Source: Coriobacteriales bacterium | Lineage (GTDB): Bacteria > Actinomycetota > Coriobacteriia > Coriobacteriales > UBA8131 | Direction: 5' to 3' | Length of the DNA stretch: 9,311 bases | Assembly (NCBI GenBank): GCA_031286975.1 | Contig: JAITTM010000009.1 | Coordinates: 1 to 9,311, forward strand | Part shown: piece by piece, positions 1 through 6,210 of the stretch | Numbering within the stretch: the stretch's first letter is position 1 | How the letters are laid out: each line of letters begins with the position of its first letter | Position numbers and translations under genes: made by a program | The notes under the pieces: model-generated | What the model saw: only the letters and a program-made list of their open reading frames with translations | Databases searched by the model: none | What the model was told of the DNA's origin: nothing

Positions 1-159
1 TATCCTTTTAAAGAAAAGGTTTTTGCAACAAAAATACCTCGTACTGTGCGACTTGCAGAAGCTCCGAGCTATGGTCAATCAATTCTGACCTATAGCCCCA
101 ACGGAAAAGGCGCGGTTGCATACCGCGACCTTGCAAAGGAAGTGATTCATCGTGCTTAA
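1..159 (+). CDS. parA: ParA/Soj chromosome-partitioning ATPase, C-terminal fragment
   Basis: Open from the left edge of the window in frame 1, ending at taa 157-159; only the last 52 residues are present. The fragment contains [18 protein letters not shown], the conserved C-terminal segment of the Soj/ParA (MinD-like) ATPases, followed by a final helix with AYRDLAKEV, also typical. In this family the ATPase binds DNA nonspecifically as an ATP dimer and is stimulated by ParB to move origins. The Walker A and B motifs would lie upstream of the window and cannot be checked. The stop lies inside the first codons of parB (8-base overlap), so the two genes are very probably cotranscribed and translationally coupled. 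The segment is more A/T-rich than genes further right. Confidence 0.93.
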   Translation, partial: YPFKEKVFATKIPRTVRLAEAPSYGQSILTYSPNGKGAVAYRDLAKEVIHRA

Positions 160-1015
160 AGGAGGCCTCGGCAAAGGGTTAAGCTCTCTTGTAAGCGATG
201 CTGGCGCAGAATCTGGCAGTAACGTTGATTTTACGGAAGTATCCATTAAAAAGATCAAGCCCAACCCCAACCAACCACGTATCGACTTTTCTGAAGAGAA
301 GATAGCTGAGCTTGAAAATTCCATAAAGAAAGATGGGCTACTCCAGCCCATCCTTGTGCGTCCTATTGGAAGTGAATATGAGATCGTTGCAGGAGAGCGA
401 CGCTGGCAAGCTTGTAAGCGGCTTGAATGGAACACTATTCCGGTTAAAATCATTATCGCTAATGACATCCAAGCGCAAGAGATTGCCTTGGTAGAGAATC
501 TTCAGCGCGACAACCTTAACGCTATTGAAGAGGCAAAAGGCTATCAGCGGCTTATAGAGCTCAGTGGTTGCATGCAAAAAGAGCTTGCTGATGCGGTTTC
601 TAAGAAGCCGACTACTATATCCAATGCCTTGAGGCTTCTCGATCTGCCCGAAGAAGTGCAAGACCTAATGTTTGATGGGCTGCTATCTTCCGGGCACGGG
701 CGGGCGATACTTTCTGTGCCGGATGAGGAGGCACGCGTTCGCCTGGGCAAGAAGATCGTTGATGAGCATCTTTCTGTGCGAGAGGCAGAGGCACTTGCCC
801 GTCTGTATGGAACACAAGGGCTTGAGCGCGTCAAAAGAGCACCATCACCCCGCTCATTCAAGATAGTGGCTCGAAAATTGCGCCAACTGCTTGAGACTAA
901 TGTCAAGATAAAAACGGTGCGGGGAAAAAACAAGATTGAAATCGAGTTTGTTGATGAAGAGGATCTCGAGCGCATATTCAGTGCGGTAAGAGATTCAAAA
1001 GAGAACCAGGCTTAA
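152..1015 (+). CDS. parB: ParB/Spo0J chromosome-partitioning protein
   Basis: 287 residues, a normal length for chromosomal ParB. ParB binds parS near the origin, loads as a CTP-dependent clamp and stimulates ParA. Visible in order: N-terminal GLGKGLSSL (residues 5-13), the usual ParA-contact segment; the ParB/Srx domain from about 28, with the CTP-binding arginine motif GERRWQA (81-87) and ENLQRDNL (115-122); a helix-turn-helix at about 141-163 ([20 protein letters not shown]) followed by [14 protein letters not shown] (181-186); and a C-terminal dimerisation domain at about 235-280. The GTG at 152 is chosen because it is the only start that keeps GLGKGL; AAGGAAG at 136-142 can serve as its ribosome binding site within the parA end. 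A stronger aaaggagg at 158-165 lies after the start and does not precede any suitable in-frame start. No good parS was found in the window. Confidence 0.96.
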   Translation: MLKGGLGKGLSSLVSDAGAESGSNVDFTEVSIKKIKPNPNQPRIDFSEEKIAELENSIKKDGLLQPILVRPIGSEYEIVAGERRWQACKRLEWNTIPVKIIIANDIQAQEIALVENLQRDNLNAIEEAKGYQRLIELSGCMQKELADAVSKKPTTISNALRLLDLPEEVQDLMFDGLLSSGHGRAILSVPDEEARVRLGKKIVDEHLSVREAEALARLYGTQGLERVKRAPSPRSFKIVARKLRQLLETNVKIKTVRGKNKIEIEFVDEEDLERIFSAVRDSKENQA

Positions 1016-1042
1016 GCAATAAAAAGCAAAAACTGAATGGTA

Positions 1043-1063
1043 AAGGGGTCACGAGACCCCCTT
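1043..1063 (+). other. Intercistronic hairpin between parB and the next gene
   Basis: ggggtc (1045-1050), loop acga, gacccc (1055-1060): a perfect 6-bp GC-rich stem, extendable by the flanking aa/tt around a bulged C. It lies 30 bases after the parB stop and 18 bases before the next start codon. It is not followed by a T-tract, so it is more likely a partial attenuator or mRNA-stability element than a full terminator. The downstream gene keeps an independent ribosome binding site (aaagg at 1068-1072). Confidence 0.5.
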
Positions 1064-1077
1064 ATAGAAAGGTAATC

Positions 1078-1392
1078 ATGGCGAGATCTACTGATAAAAA
1101 GACAACCAAGATACTTTCCTTTGTTGGTGGATTGCTTATCTTCTCTGTTATAGTCGGCGTTGCTGTCAATAACAACGAAAGCATCAAAAAAGAAGTAGAG
1201 CGGCAGATCACAGGCTTCCTGGGCACCTCCAAGAAACTTCTTGGGTGCTATGAGGGTGTTACACAGAAGCTTAGCGAGGTTTCACGTTTGCTTAAAAATG
1301 ATAATGCAAATCACAATTTAATTGAAGAGAATGAGCCTGCACTGAAGAACGAAGCAGACTCAACCTACGACAGACTCTGGGAAAGCATATAA
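1078..1392 (+). CDS. Small single-pass membrane protein after parB, unknown function
   Basis: 104 residues. A short basic N-terminus (MARSTDKKTTK) precedes one strong hydrophobic segment at about residues 12-30 (ILSFVGGLLIFSVIVGVAV), then a polar, largely helical tail of about 70 residues rich in K, E and N, with TSKKLLGCYEGVTQKLSEVSRLL the most amphipathic stretch. The positive charge before the segment and no clear cleavage site suggest an anchored N-in/C-out or N-terminally tethered protein; a short membrane helix plus helical tail loosely recalls YtxH-like proteins, but no diagnostic motif is seen. The start ATG has aaagg 5 bases upstream. It shares the A/T-leaning codon use of parAB and follows parB by 62 bases, so it probably belongs to that operon. 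Function not recognised; a membrane partner of the segregation machinery is only a guess. Confidence 0.75.
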   Translation: MARSTDKKTTKILSFVGGLLIFSVIVGVAVNNNESIKKEVERQITGFLGTSKKLLGCYEGVTQKLSEVSRLLKNDNANHNLIEENEPALKNEADSTYDRLWESI

Positions 1393-1393
1393 G

Positions 1394-1439
1394 ATAGTAT
1401 GCAACGCAAAATTACGAATAGTATTGCATAAATCATAAT
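1394..1439 (+). promoter_or_regulatory. Possible promoter with repeat elements upstream of the anchor protein gene
   Basis: The 165 bases between 1392 and 1558 are A/T-rich on the left. A weak promoter can be drawn as ttacga (1412-1417), 16-base spacer, cataat (1434-1439). Around it are atagtatgca (1394-1403) and atagtattgca (1418-1428), a near direct repeat, and tatgcaa (1398-1404) / ttgcata (1424-1430), a perfect 7-bp inverted repeat. A 7-bp pair in a region this size is close to chance, so an operator is only a suggestion. Confidence 0.25.
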
Positions 1440-1557
1440 CTAAGTGATTTGTCAAGTACTTTTTATCGCGCTGGTTGGGGCTTTTACGTGCCTCTCTCTG
1501 GAAGCATAATAAATGCAGGCAATTATCTGCTCCGCAACCGCTGAACGAGAACCAACC

Positions 1558-2181
1558 ATGAGAACAACACAATTACATCACAGGGCTTTAGTGGGGGCAT
1601 TGACGATCCTGCTCATTATCGGGGTCTGCCCCTCAATAGGCACGGCACAAACTTTTAGAGAAGAGGGTGGTGTGCTTACTGGCAGCGGCTGTATTATTAA
1701 AAGCGCTCTGAACGGTTCGCCTCAAATGGAGCGGATGCCTACCTCCAGCGATACCTTGAACACAGCAAGCGCGACCCTTGTCGCGCATATCCCGCTCACC
1801 GCACTTTCCAAACAGGCTGCGTGGGCGCCACTCAACCTAATTATCCTGCTTATAGGCGTATTTGAAGCGCTGATCCTCTTCTTTAGCTACTTTTTTGAGC
1901 GACGGCGGGGCGTTGACGATCTGCGGGCGAAGCAGCAAGCGGAGCTCGAGCGCGCCAGGAGCAAGCGACTTGTGTGGCGCACGCTGACCCTGGTTGCCGC
2001 CATTATCGCTGTAGCCGTGTTTGTCATCACTGAGGACATCACTCTTTCAGTGGTACTCATTGACCAGTGGACCTTCTTGATGGTGGGCATCCTTGCGCTA
2101 CAGGGTACTTTTACCGCACTGGCGCTTCGCAGAGGCGTGGCGAATAAGGCCGAGGCTGACGGGTGGAGCAAACTTGCGTGA
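1558..2181 (+). CDS. Exported small membrane protein with three-helix surface-protein anchor
   Basis: 207 residues from the ATG at 1558. An upstream in-frame ATG at 1513 would add 15 residues, but the later start gives a classical signal peptide: MRTTQLHHR, hydrophobic LVGALTILLIIGV, and a likely signal-peptidase site after GTA (residue 30). Neither start has a strong ribosome binding site. A short exported stretch (31-88), then three membrane segments at about 91-112, 140-157 and 164-189. The first two are joined by a charged, probably cytoplasmic, loop with ERRRG and a helical run of K/R/E. The pattern W-x-x-LNLI ... ITED-x-T ... VLIDQWTFLM matches, from memory, the C-terminal anchor of large surface proteins of gut actinobacteria and Firmicutes. 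Here almost no extracellular part remains, so it may be a remnant of a surface protein or a minimal scaffold protein. Converges on rlmN with 6 bases between stops. Confidence 0.75.
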   Translation: MRTTQLHHRALVGALTILLIIGVCPSIGTAQTFREEGGVLTGSGCIIKSALNGSPQMERMPTSSDTLNTASATLVAHIPLTALSKQAAWAPLNLIILLIGVFEALILFFSYFFERRRGVDDLRAKQQAELERARSKRLVWRTLTLVAAIIAVAVFVITEDITLSVVLIDQWTFLMVGILALQGTFTALALRRGVANKAEADGWSKLA

Positions 2182-2187
2182 ATGGGG

Positions 2188-3258
2188 CTATCCCACTTCT
2201 TGTTGGGTGGCCAACTGGCCGCAGGCACCGGCTATGTCGGCACCACGTGAGCTGCGCAAAGAGGCCTCGACATGCGCCTTTTGCAGCGCCTGCTCGAACG
2301 CCAAAGCCCGCGTCCGTGGGGGGGCTTGCCACGCTGAGTGTTGCACCAGATTGAGCGGGATAAGGTTAACGTGACAGAGTATGCCCTGGCAAAATGCGAG
2401 CAGGGCCTCAAGCTCTGCGTCGGAGTCATTCACTTTATGGATAAGGGCGTACTCAAGCGAGGGGCGCCGCCCGGTTTTTTGGCCGTAGCTATCCAGTGTG
2501 CTGCGGAGCTGTTCAAGGGGTTGTTCAGCAAGGCTGGGCATGAGCTTGTTGCGCGTTGCCTGCACGGCCGAATGAAGCGAGACAGCGAGTGTGAACTGCT
2601 CCGGCTCAGCGGCAAGACGGCGTATCTGGCTGATGATGCCACAGGTGGAGACAGTAAGATGGCGGGCTCCAACGCCTAAGCCATCGGCAGAGTTCATAAA
2701 GCGCAAAGCCGCCAGGGTCGCGTTGTAATTGGCAAAGGGCTCGCCTTGTCCCATAGCAACGGCATTTGTGGCGCGGGCACCAAAATCGCGGGCCACGAGG
2801 TTGACCTGGTCGACCATCTCGCCGGGAGCGAGCGAGCGCGTGAGCCCCAGAGTACCGGTTGCACAGAAGGCGCAGCCCATCGCACAGCCGACTTGCGTTG
2901 AGAAGCACACGGTCAGGCGCCCCGGAGTGGGGATGCCCACCGTCTCAACGCGAGCCCCATCGGCCAGCTCAAGCAGGTATTTGCGCGTGCCATCATTCGA
3001 GGTCGCCTTGGCCACTACGCGAGGGACGAAAAGAGGATGCTGCTCGGCAAGCTGTGCACGGAGCGCCGCAGGTAGGTTGCTCATCTCATCGTAGCTGCTC
3101 GCTCCCTTGCCATAAAGCCAAGCAACCAGCTGCCTGGTGCGGAACCGGGGTTGCCCCAGCGAGACAACCAGCTCGTCAAGCTGTTCAAGGCTATAAGCCT
3201 TGACACCCGCGGAGCTTATGAGCGATGCCTCTGACCGTGCTGATCCTGGTTGTGACAC
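2188..3258 (-). CDS. rlmN: Dual-specificity 23S rRNA A2503 / tRNA A37 C2-methyltransferase RlmN
   Basis: 356 residues, normal length. RlmN is a radical-SAM enzyme that methylates C2 of A2503 in 23S rRNA and, in many bacteria, A37 of some tRNAs. Visible: N-terminal accessory domain with LVAWLYGKGA (44-53) and MSNLPAALR; the 4Fe-4S motif CAMGCAFC (C125, C129, C132); the methyl-accepting/catalytic cysteines C118 (VCFSTQVGC) and C346 (ADIAGACGQL); HLTVSTCGI (200-208); and LAVSLHS (224-230). The SAM-binding loop reads MGQGEPFANYN (169-179) where MGMGEPL is usual. GTG start with gaggg 8 bases upstream on the minus strand; no better start is seen. It is monocistronic, divergent from ddl, with its own promoter at 3291-3318. 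Its stop lies 6 bases from the stop of the convergent gene, and no clear terminator lies between them. Confidence 0.96.
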   Translation of the reverse strand: MSQPGSARSEASLISSAGVKAYSLEQLDELVVSLGQPRFRTRQLVAWLYGKGASSYDEMSNLPAALRAQLAEQHPLFVPRVVAKATSNDGTRKYLLELADGARVETVGIPTPGRLTVCFSTQVGCAMGCAFCATGTLGLTRSLAPGEMVDQVNLVARDFGARATNAVAMGQGEPFANYNATLAALRFMNSADGLGVGARHLTVSTCGIISQIRRLAAEPEQFTLAVSLHSAVQATRNKLMPSLAEQPLEQLRSTLDSYGQKTGRRPSLEYALIHKVNDSDAELEALLAFCQGILCHVNLIPLNLVQHSAWQAPPRTRALAFEQALQKAHVEASLRSSRGADIAGACGQLATQQEVG

Positions 3259-3290
3259 AAGCGACTCCCTCGTTTGGACTCTTCATGCTT

Positions 3291-3318
3291 GATATAGGGG
3301 AGAGACATTGTCTCACAA
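3291..3318 (-). promoter_or_regulatory. Putative rlmN promoter with palindrome in the spacer
   Basis: On the minus strand: TTGTGA (3318-3313), 16-base spacer, TATATC (3296-3291). A start site would fall near 3284, giving a leader of about 25 bases before the GTG at 3258. The spacer holds gagaca-t-tgtctc (3302-3314), a near-perfect 13-base palindrome in a position where a bound repressor or a spacer-twisting activator could act. Predicted by eye only. Confidence 0.45.
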
Positions 3319-3375
3319 CTACTGAGCCACCGGGAGTCTTGGCTGACGTGGAGCAGCTCGCCTCGCCCCCTTTTG

Positions 3376-3416
3376 CCAGACAAACCTGTACAATGTTGGC
3401 TGATACGTTTGTTTGG
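3376..3416 (+). promoter_or_regulatory. Inverted repeat and possible -10 element upstream of ddl
   Basis: ccagacaaac (3376-3385) and gtttgtttgg (3407-3416) are inverted copies matching at 9 of 10 positions, with a 21-base spacer. The spacer holds TACAAT (3389-3394), a good -10 hexamer without a convincing -35. The right arm ends in the first two bases of GGAG (3415-3418), the ddl ribosome binding site. If transcription starts near 3401 the left arm is not in the mRNA, so a protein operator is likelier than an RNA hairpin. Confidence 0.35.
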
Positions 3417-3423
3417 AGACCGC

Positions 3424-4494
3424 ATGCCTGATGCAGCAACTACAGCCCCCATCACCTCTGGCGCCGCCCGGCTCGCAACCGCCGACGCAACCGCAACCGC
3501 AGCTGCCCCCGCAGCCAACACGCGCGCCGCGCAGCCTGCTACCAACGCAACTGCCGCGCGCGTCTCAGATGCGAGCAAACTCACCGTTGCCCTGCTCTAC
3601 GGCGGCAGTAGCGGCGAGCGCCCTATCTCCATCAAGAGCAGCGACTGCGTGCGGCAGGCCCTTCTCCCCGCAGGGTTTACTGTTATCCCTATCGACACGG
3701 CACAGCCACGTTTTATCGAGACGCTGGCGCAGAGCGGGGCAGACGTGGTGTTCATCGCGTTGCATGGCAAGGGCGGCGAGGACGGTACGGTGCAAGGCAT
3801 CTGCGAGCACTTGGGTCTGCCCTATACCGGCAGCGGTGTGCTAGCCAGCGCGCTGGCGATGGACAAAGAGCGCACCAAGGTGTTCTATCGGGTGGCGGGG
3901 CTTAAAACGCCCGCCAGTGTGACGCTGCGCAAAGGCGAGCCACACAGCATCGATCAGCTATTGCAGGCGATTGGCCTGCCTTGTGTGGTCAAACCGGTGT
4001 TCGACGGCTCGTCGCTGGGTGTTTCTATCGTACGGGAGCAAGGCGAGCTCACCGCGGCGCTTGAGACGGGCTTTGCCATCAGCGACCAGCTGATGCTCGA
4101 GGCTTTTGTGGCGGGCACCGAGGTGACCGTCGCCGTGCTGGGCAACGAGCAACTGCAGGCCCTGCCCGTGATCGAGATCGTGCCGCAAAGCGCGTTTTAT
4201 GACTTCGAGGCAAAGTATGCCGCGGGAGGCTCCGAGCATATCTGCCCTGCCAACCTCCCTGACGAGTTGCTTGCCACCTGCCAACAGGTTGCCATCACCG
4301 CGCACCGAGCCTTGGGCTGCCGTGGTGTCTCGCGCACCGATCTTATAGTTGACGAGAAGGGCGTGCCTTGGGTCATCGAGACCAACACGATTCCCGGCAT
4401 GACCGAGACCTCGCTGCTGCCACACGCCGCAGCCGCGGTGGGCATCAAACTGGACGAGCTGTACGCATTGCTGCTGGAGCTGGCACTAGAGTAG
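3424..4494 (+). CDS. ddl: D-alanine--D-alanine ligase with Ala/Thr-rich N-terminal extension
   Basis: 356 residues from ATG 3424, placed by GGAG at 3415-3418. Ddl joins two D-alanines with ATP in the cytoplasm for the peptidoglycan stem peptide. ATP-grasp fold: N-terminal LLYGGSSGER (57-66); HGKGGEDGTVQG (114-125) and LPYTGSG (132-138); KPVFDGSSLG (190-199); EAFVAGTEVTV (226-236); EAKY (262-265) with the tyrosine typical of D-Ala-D-Ala rather than D-Ala-D-Lac enzymes; and C-terminal SRTDLIVD and ETNTIPGMTETSLLP (303-333), the Mg/ATP site. Odd: about 50 residues of Ala/Thr/Pro-rich low-complexity sequence precede the point where Ddl normally begins, and no in-frame ATG, GTG or TTG lies between 3427 and 3580 to trim it. 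Eight bases separate the stop from the next gene, so the two form an operon. Confidence 0.95.
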   Translation: MPDAATTAPITSGAARLATADATATAAAPAANTRAAQPATNATAARVSDASKLTVALLYGGSSGERPISIKSSDCVRQALLPAGFTVIPIDTAQPRFIETLAQSGADVVFIALHGKGGEDGTVQGICEHLGLPYTGSGVLASALAMDKERTKVFYRVAGLKTPASVTLRKGEPHSIDQLLQAIGLPCVVKPVFDGSSLGVSIVREQGELTAALETGFAISDQLMLEAFVAGTEVTVAVLGNEQLQALPVIEIVPQSAFYDFEAKYAAGGSEHICPANLPDELLATCQQVAITAHRALGCRGVSRTDLIVDEKGVPWVIETNTIPGMTETSLLPHAAAAVGIKLDELYALLLELALE

Positions 4495-4502
4495 GGGCCT
4501 AT

Positions 4503-5387
4503 ATGTATGACATCGTGATTGTCGGAGCTGGGCCGGCGGGTTTATCCGCCGCCATTACGGCGCGCGCGCGTGGCAAAGAGGTGCTCGTCATCTCAAACAA
4601 GCCGGAGCACAACCCGTTGGCCAAGTCGTCTTTGGTAGACAATTATCCCGGCATCGAGGCAGTTACCGGCAGCGAGCTGCTCAAGAAGATGCTCGCCCAC
4701 GCAGACACGCTGGGCGCGCGCTTTTTGTACGCTCGTGTTATCAGCGTGCTGCCACGGGGTCCGCAGCACTTCGCCCTCACCACCAGTGGCGACTATATCG
4801 AGACCAAAAGCGTCATCCTGACTCCTGGCACCACAACCACCACTGTCGCATACCCTGGCGAGCAGGAGCATCTTGGCCACGGCGTGAGCTACTGCGCCAC
4901 CTGCGATGGCATGCTCTATCGCAACGCCACCGTCTGCGTGGTGGGCTCCAGCCCTGACGCGGTCGAGGAGGCCAACTTCCTCGCAGGCATCGGCGCGACC
5001 GTGATCTACCTCGCCAAGACGCCGCCGCAGGGCTTGTACGCGGGCATCAAAGTGTACGCGGGCACCGTCAAAGCCATAAAAGGCGACACGCAAGGCGTCA
5101 CAGCCGTCATTTTTGCGGAGAAAACCAGACAGACCAGCGGCAAGCCCGGGCTTCTCACCATTCCCTGTAAGGGGGTCTTTATCCTGCGGCACACCATCGC
5201 GCCTCGTGCGCTGCTCGGCGGACTTACGTTCGCTGATGGCTACATCGTTGTGGACGCGCAGATGCGCACCGCTGTTGAGGGTGTGTTTGCGGCCGGTGAC
5301 TGTGTGGGCAAACCCCTGCAGATCGCCAAAGCGGTGGGCGATGGGCAGCGCGCCTTCTTTGCCGCGGTGGAGTATCTGGCTAATTAA
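4503..5387 (+). CDS. Thioredoxin-reductase-like flavoprotein with degenerate NAD(P)H site
   Basis: 294 residues from ATG 4503 (ribosome binding site agggg at 4493-4497). Class: low-molecular-weight thioredoxin reductase fold. FAD Rossmann motif VGAGPAGLSAA (7-17); redox pair CATC (131-134) in SYCATCDGMLYR; second FAD motif AAGDCVGKPLQIAKAVGDGQRA (264-284). The NAD(P)H domain is abnormal: GGGDSA is replaced by GSSPDA (148-153), and the HRRxxxR segment that grips the NADPH phosphate is absent, with VIYLAKTPPQG in its place and a shortened stretch before the next strand. The enzyme is also shorter than the usual 305-320 residues. Ferredoxin-dependent flavin thioredoxin reductases and the related DDOR proteins lack the same motifs, so the electron donor may not be NADPH; this is inference. 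It is the second gene of the ddl operon. I withhold the name trxB for this reason. Confidence 0.88.
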   Translation: MYDIVIVGAGPAGLSAAITARARGKEVLVISNKPEHNPLAKSSLVDNYPGIEAVTGSELLKKMLAHADTLGARFLYARVISVLPRGPQHFALTTSGDYIETKSVILTPGTTTTTVAYPGEQEHLGHGVSYCATCDGMLYRNATVCVVGSSPDAVEEANFLAGIGATVIYLAKTPPQGLYAGIKVYAGTVKAIKGDTQGVTAVIFAEKTRQTSGKPGLLTIPCKGVFILRHTIAPRALLGGLTFADGYIVVDAQMRTAVEGVFAAGDCVGKPLQIAKAVGDGQRAFFAAVEYLAN

Positions 5388-5410
5388 CAACGCTGGTTCT
5401 AAAGGCGCCC

Positions 5411-6007
5411 CTACTCCTCCGTAGGCAGACCCTTGCGATAGACCTGGAGCTCGTAGACGCTGTCGCGCGGCTGGATGGCGTAGCGCTGCGCCTCGACGGA
5501 GTAACCCTGCAGGCTCCAGAAATTGGTGCCGCTCTCTTGGATGGGGATGGCGTAGATGCTGGTGGCATCGACTTCTGAGGTGAGTGCGTACTCCTCGATG
5601 GTCGTGACAATCGAGGTACCCACGCCCTGCAATCTGAAATCCGGATCGATCAGCATATGCTGGATAACCCAGTCGCCCTGCTGGGGCCAGCCGTTGATAA
5701 CCAGCGCGTAGCCGGTCAACGTGTTGCCCTTGTAGGCGCGGAACAGCATCTTGTCAGAGGCGCTTTTGCCGGGGATGACATTGGTCTCGCGCTCGAACGA
5801 GACCGTGTCGTTGGCCAGCCCCACAATGTTGCTGATGGAGGCAAGTGCTTTGGTGCGCAGCTCCTCTATCTCAGCCAGCTCAATGGAGGCAAGCTGGCTG
5901 ATAAAGGTGCAGCGCACCCGCACCACATCATTGTTGGCGGGAAGGGTATAGAGGGATTCGTAGCCTTTGGGGGGCTCGTTGCCGGTGGGCAGGGGCTTGA
6001 TGGCCAT
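5411..6007 (-). CDS. GNAT-family N-acetyltransferase, substrate unknown
   Basis: 198 residues. A single GNAT domain occupies roughly residues 30-190. Motif A is clear: VIQHMLIDPDFRLQGVGTSI (114-133), with the acetyl-CoA pyrophosphate loop R125-x-x-G128-x-G130. Motif B is NFWSLQGYSVE (162-172). The strand LFRAYKGNTLTGYALVING (88-106) is the usual strand before motif A. A leader of about 30 residues (MAIKPLPTGNEPPKGYES...) precedes the domain and has no recognised role. ATG 6007 is preceded on the minus strand by AAGGAG at good spacing. It converges on the flavoprotein gene with 23 bases between stops and no obvious terminator. The substrate could be a small molecule or a protein N-terminus; the sequence does not say. 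Confidence 0.85.
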   Translation of the reverse strand: MAIKPLPTGNEPPKGYESLYTLPANNDVVRVRCTFISQLASIELAEIEELRTKALASISNIVGLANDTVSFERETNVIPGKSASDKMLFRAYKGNTLTGYALVINGWPQQGDWVIQHMLIDPDFRLQGVGTSIVTTIEEYALTSEVDATSIYAIPIQESGTNFWSLQGYSVEAQRYAIQPRDSVYELQVYRKGLPTEE

Positions 6008-6026
6008 AGAAAGCTCCTTCAGTATC

Positions 6027-6056
6027 AGATTACACAGAGGCAGAAAGTGCTATCAA
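6027..6056 (-). promoter_or_regulatory. Putative promoter of the GNAT gene
   Basis: On the minus strand TTGATA (6056-6051), 18-base spacer, TAATCT (6032-6027). The start site would lie near 6020, with the AAGGAG ribosome binding site and ATG 6007 directly after it. Just upstream a small hairpin gcctg-agaa-caggc (6060-6073) is visible. Nothing else is recognised in the 203-base divergent gap 6008-6210 apart from the + strand promoter at 6196. Confidence 0.4.
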
Positions 6057-6195
6057 AACGCCTGAGAACAGGCAGGTAAGCGTCCCATTCTTCCATGATA
6101 CCAAGCACATGCAGTAATGCCGCAAAGAAACCATGGAAATAAGCAGCAAGAGAAACGCCAATCACGCAGTGTTCTCGCTACATGTGTGCTAAGTA

Positions 6196-6204
6196 TGGCA
6201 TAAT
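6196..6204 (+). promoter_or_regulatory. Extended -10 promoter, probably giving a leaderless mRNA
   Basis: TGg (6196-6198) followed by CATAAT (6199-6204) is an extended -10 element; no -35 is evident. Transcription would begin 6-8 bases after the hexamer, at or next to the ATG at 6211. No Shine-Dalgarno sequence lies upstream of that ATG, and an in-frame stop (taa 6190-6192) excludes an earlier start. Both facts fit a leaderless transcript. Confidence 0.5.
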
Positions 6205-6210
6205 TGTTGC

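Noticed and set aside
544..975. Minus-strand ORF opposite parB, Ser/Arg-rich
   Set aside because: Antisense shadow of parB with a low-complexity composition and no supporting signals.
1279..1287. Half of a parS-like site, GTTTCACGT, in the 104-residue gene
   Set aside because: The following bases do not complete TGTTTCACGTGAAACA (about 9 of 16 matches), which is too few for ParB binding.
1513..1557. Earlier ATG for the anchor protein
   Set aside because: It would put 15 polar residues before a good signal peptide and has only a weak ggaag upstream; the ATG at 1558 is preferred, though not proven.
2202..2215. Small hairpin gttgg-gtgg-ccaac between the convergent ends of the anchor gene and rlmN, as a terminator
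   Set aside because: Only five pairs, no T-tract on either strand, and it lies within the rlmN coding end.
3413..3844. Pro/Gln-rich ORF overlapping the start of ddl in another frame
   Set aside because: Its composition is a direct by-product of the GCN/ACN-rich ddl extension read out of frame; the conserved Ddl frame explains the region.
4593..5390. Long minus-strand ORF opposite the flavoprotein gene
   Set aside because: It mirrors a high-GC3 coding gene, has no family motifs and lacks a plausible ribosome binding site.
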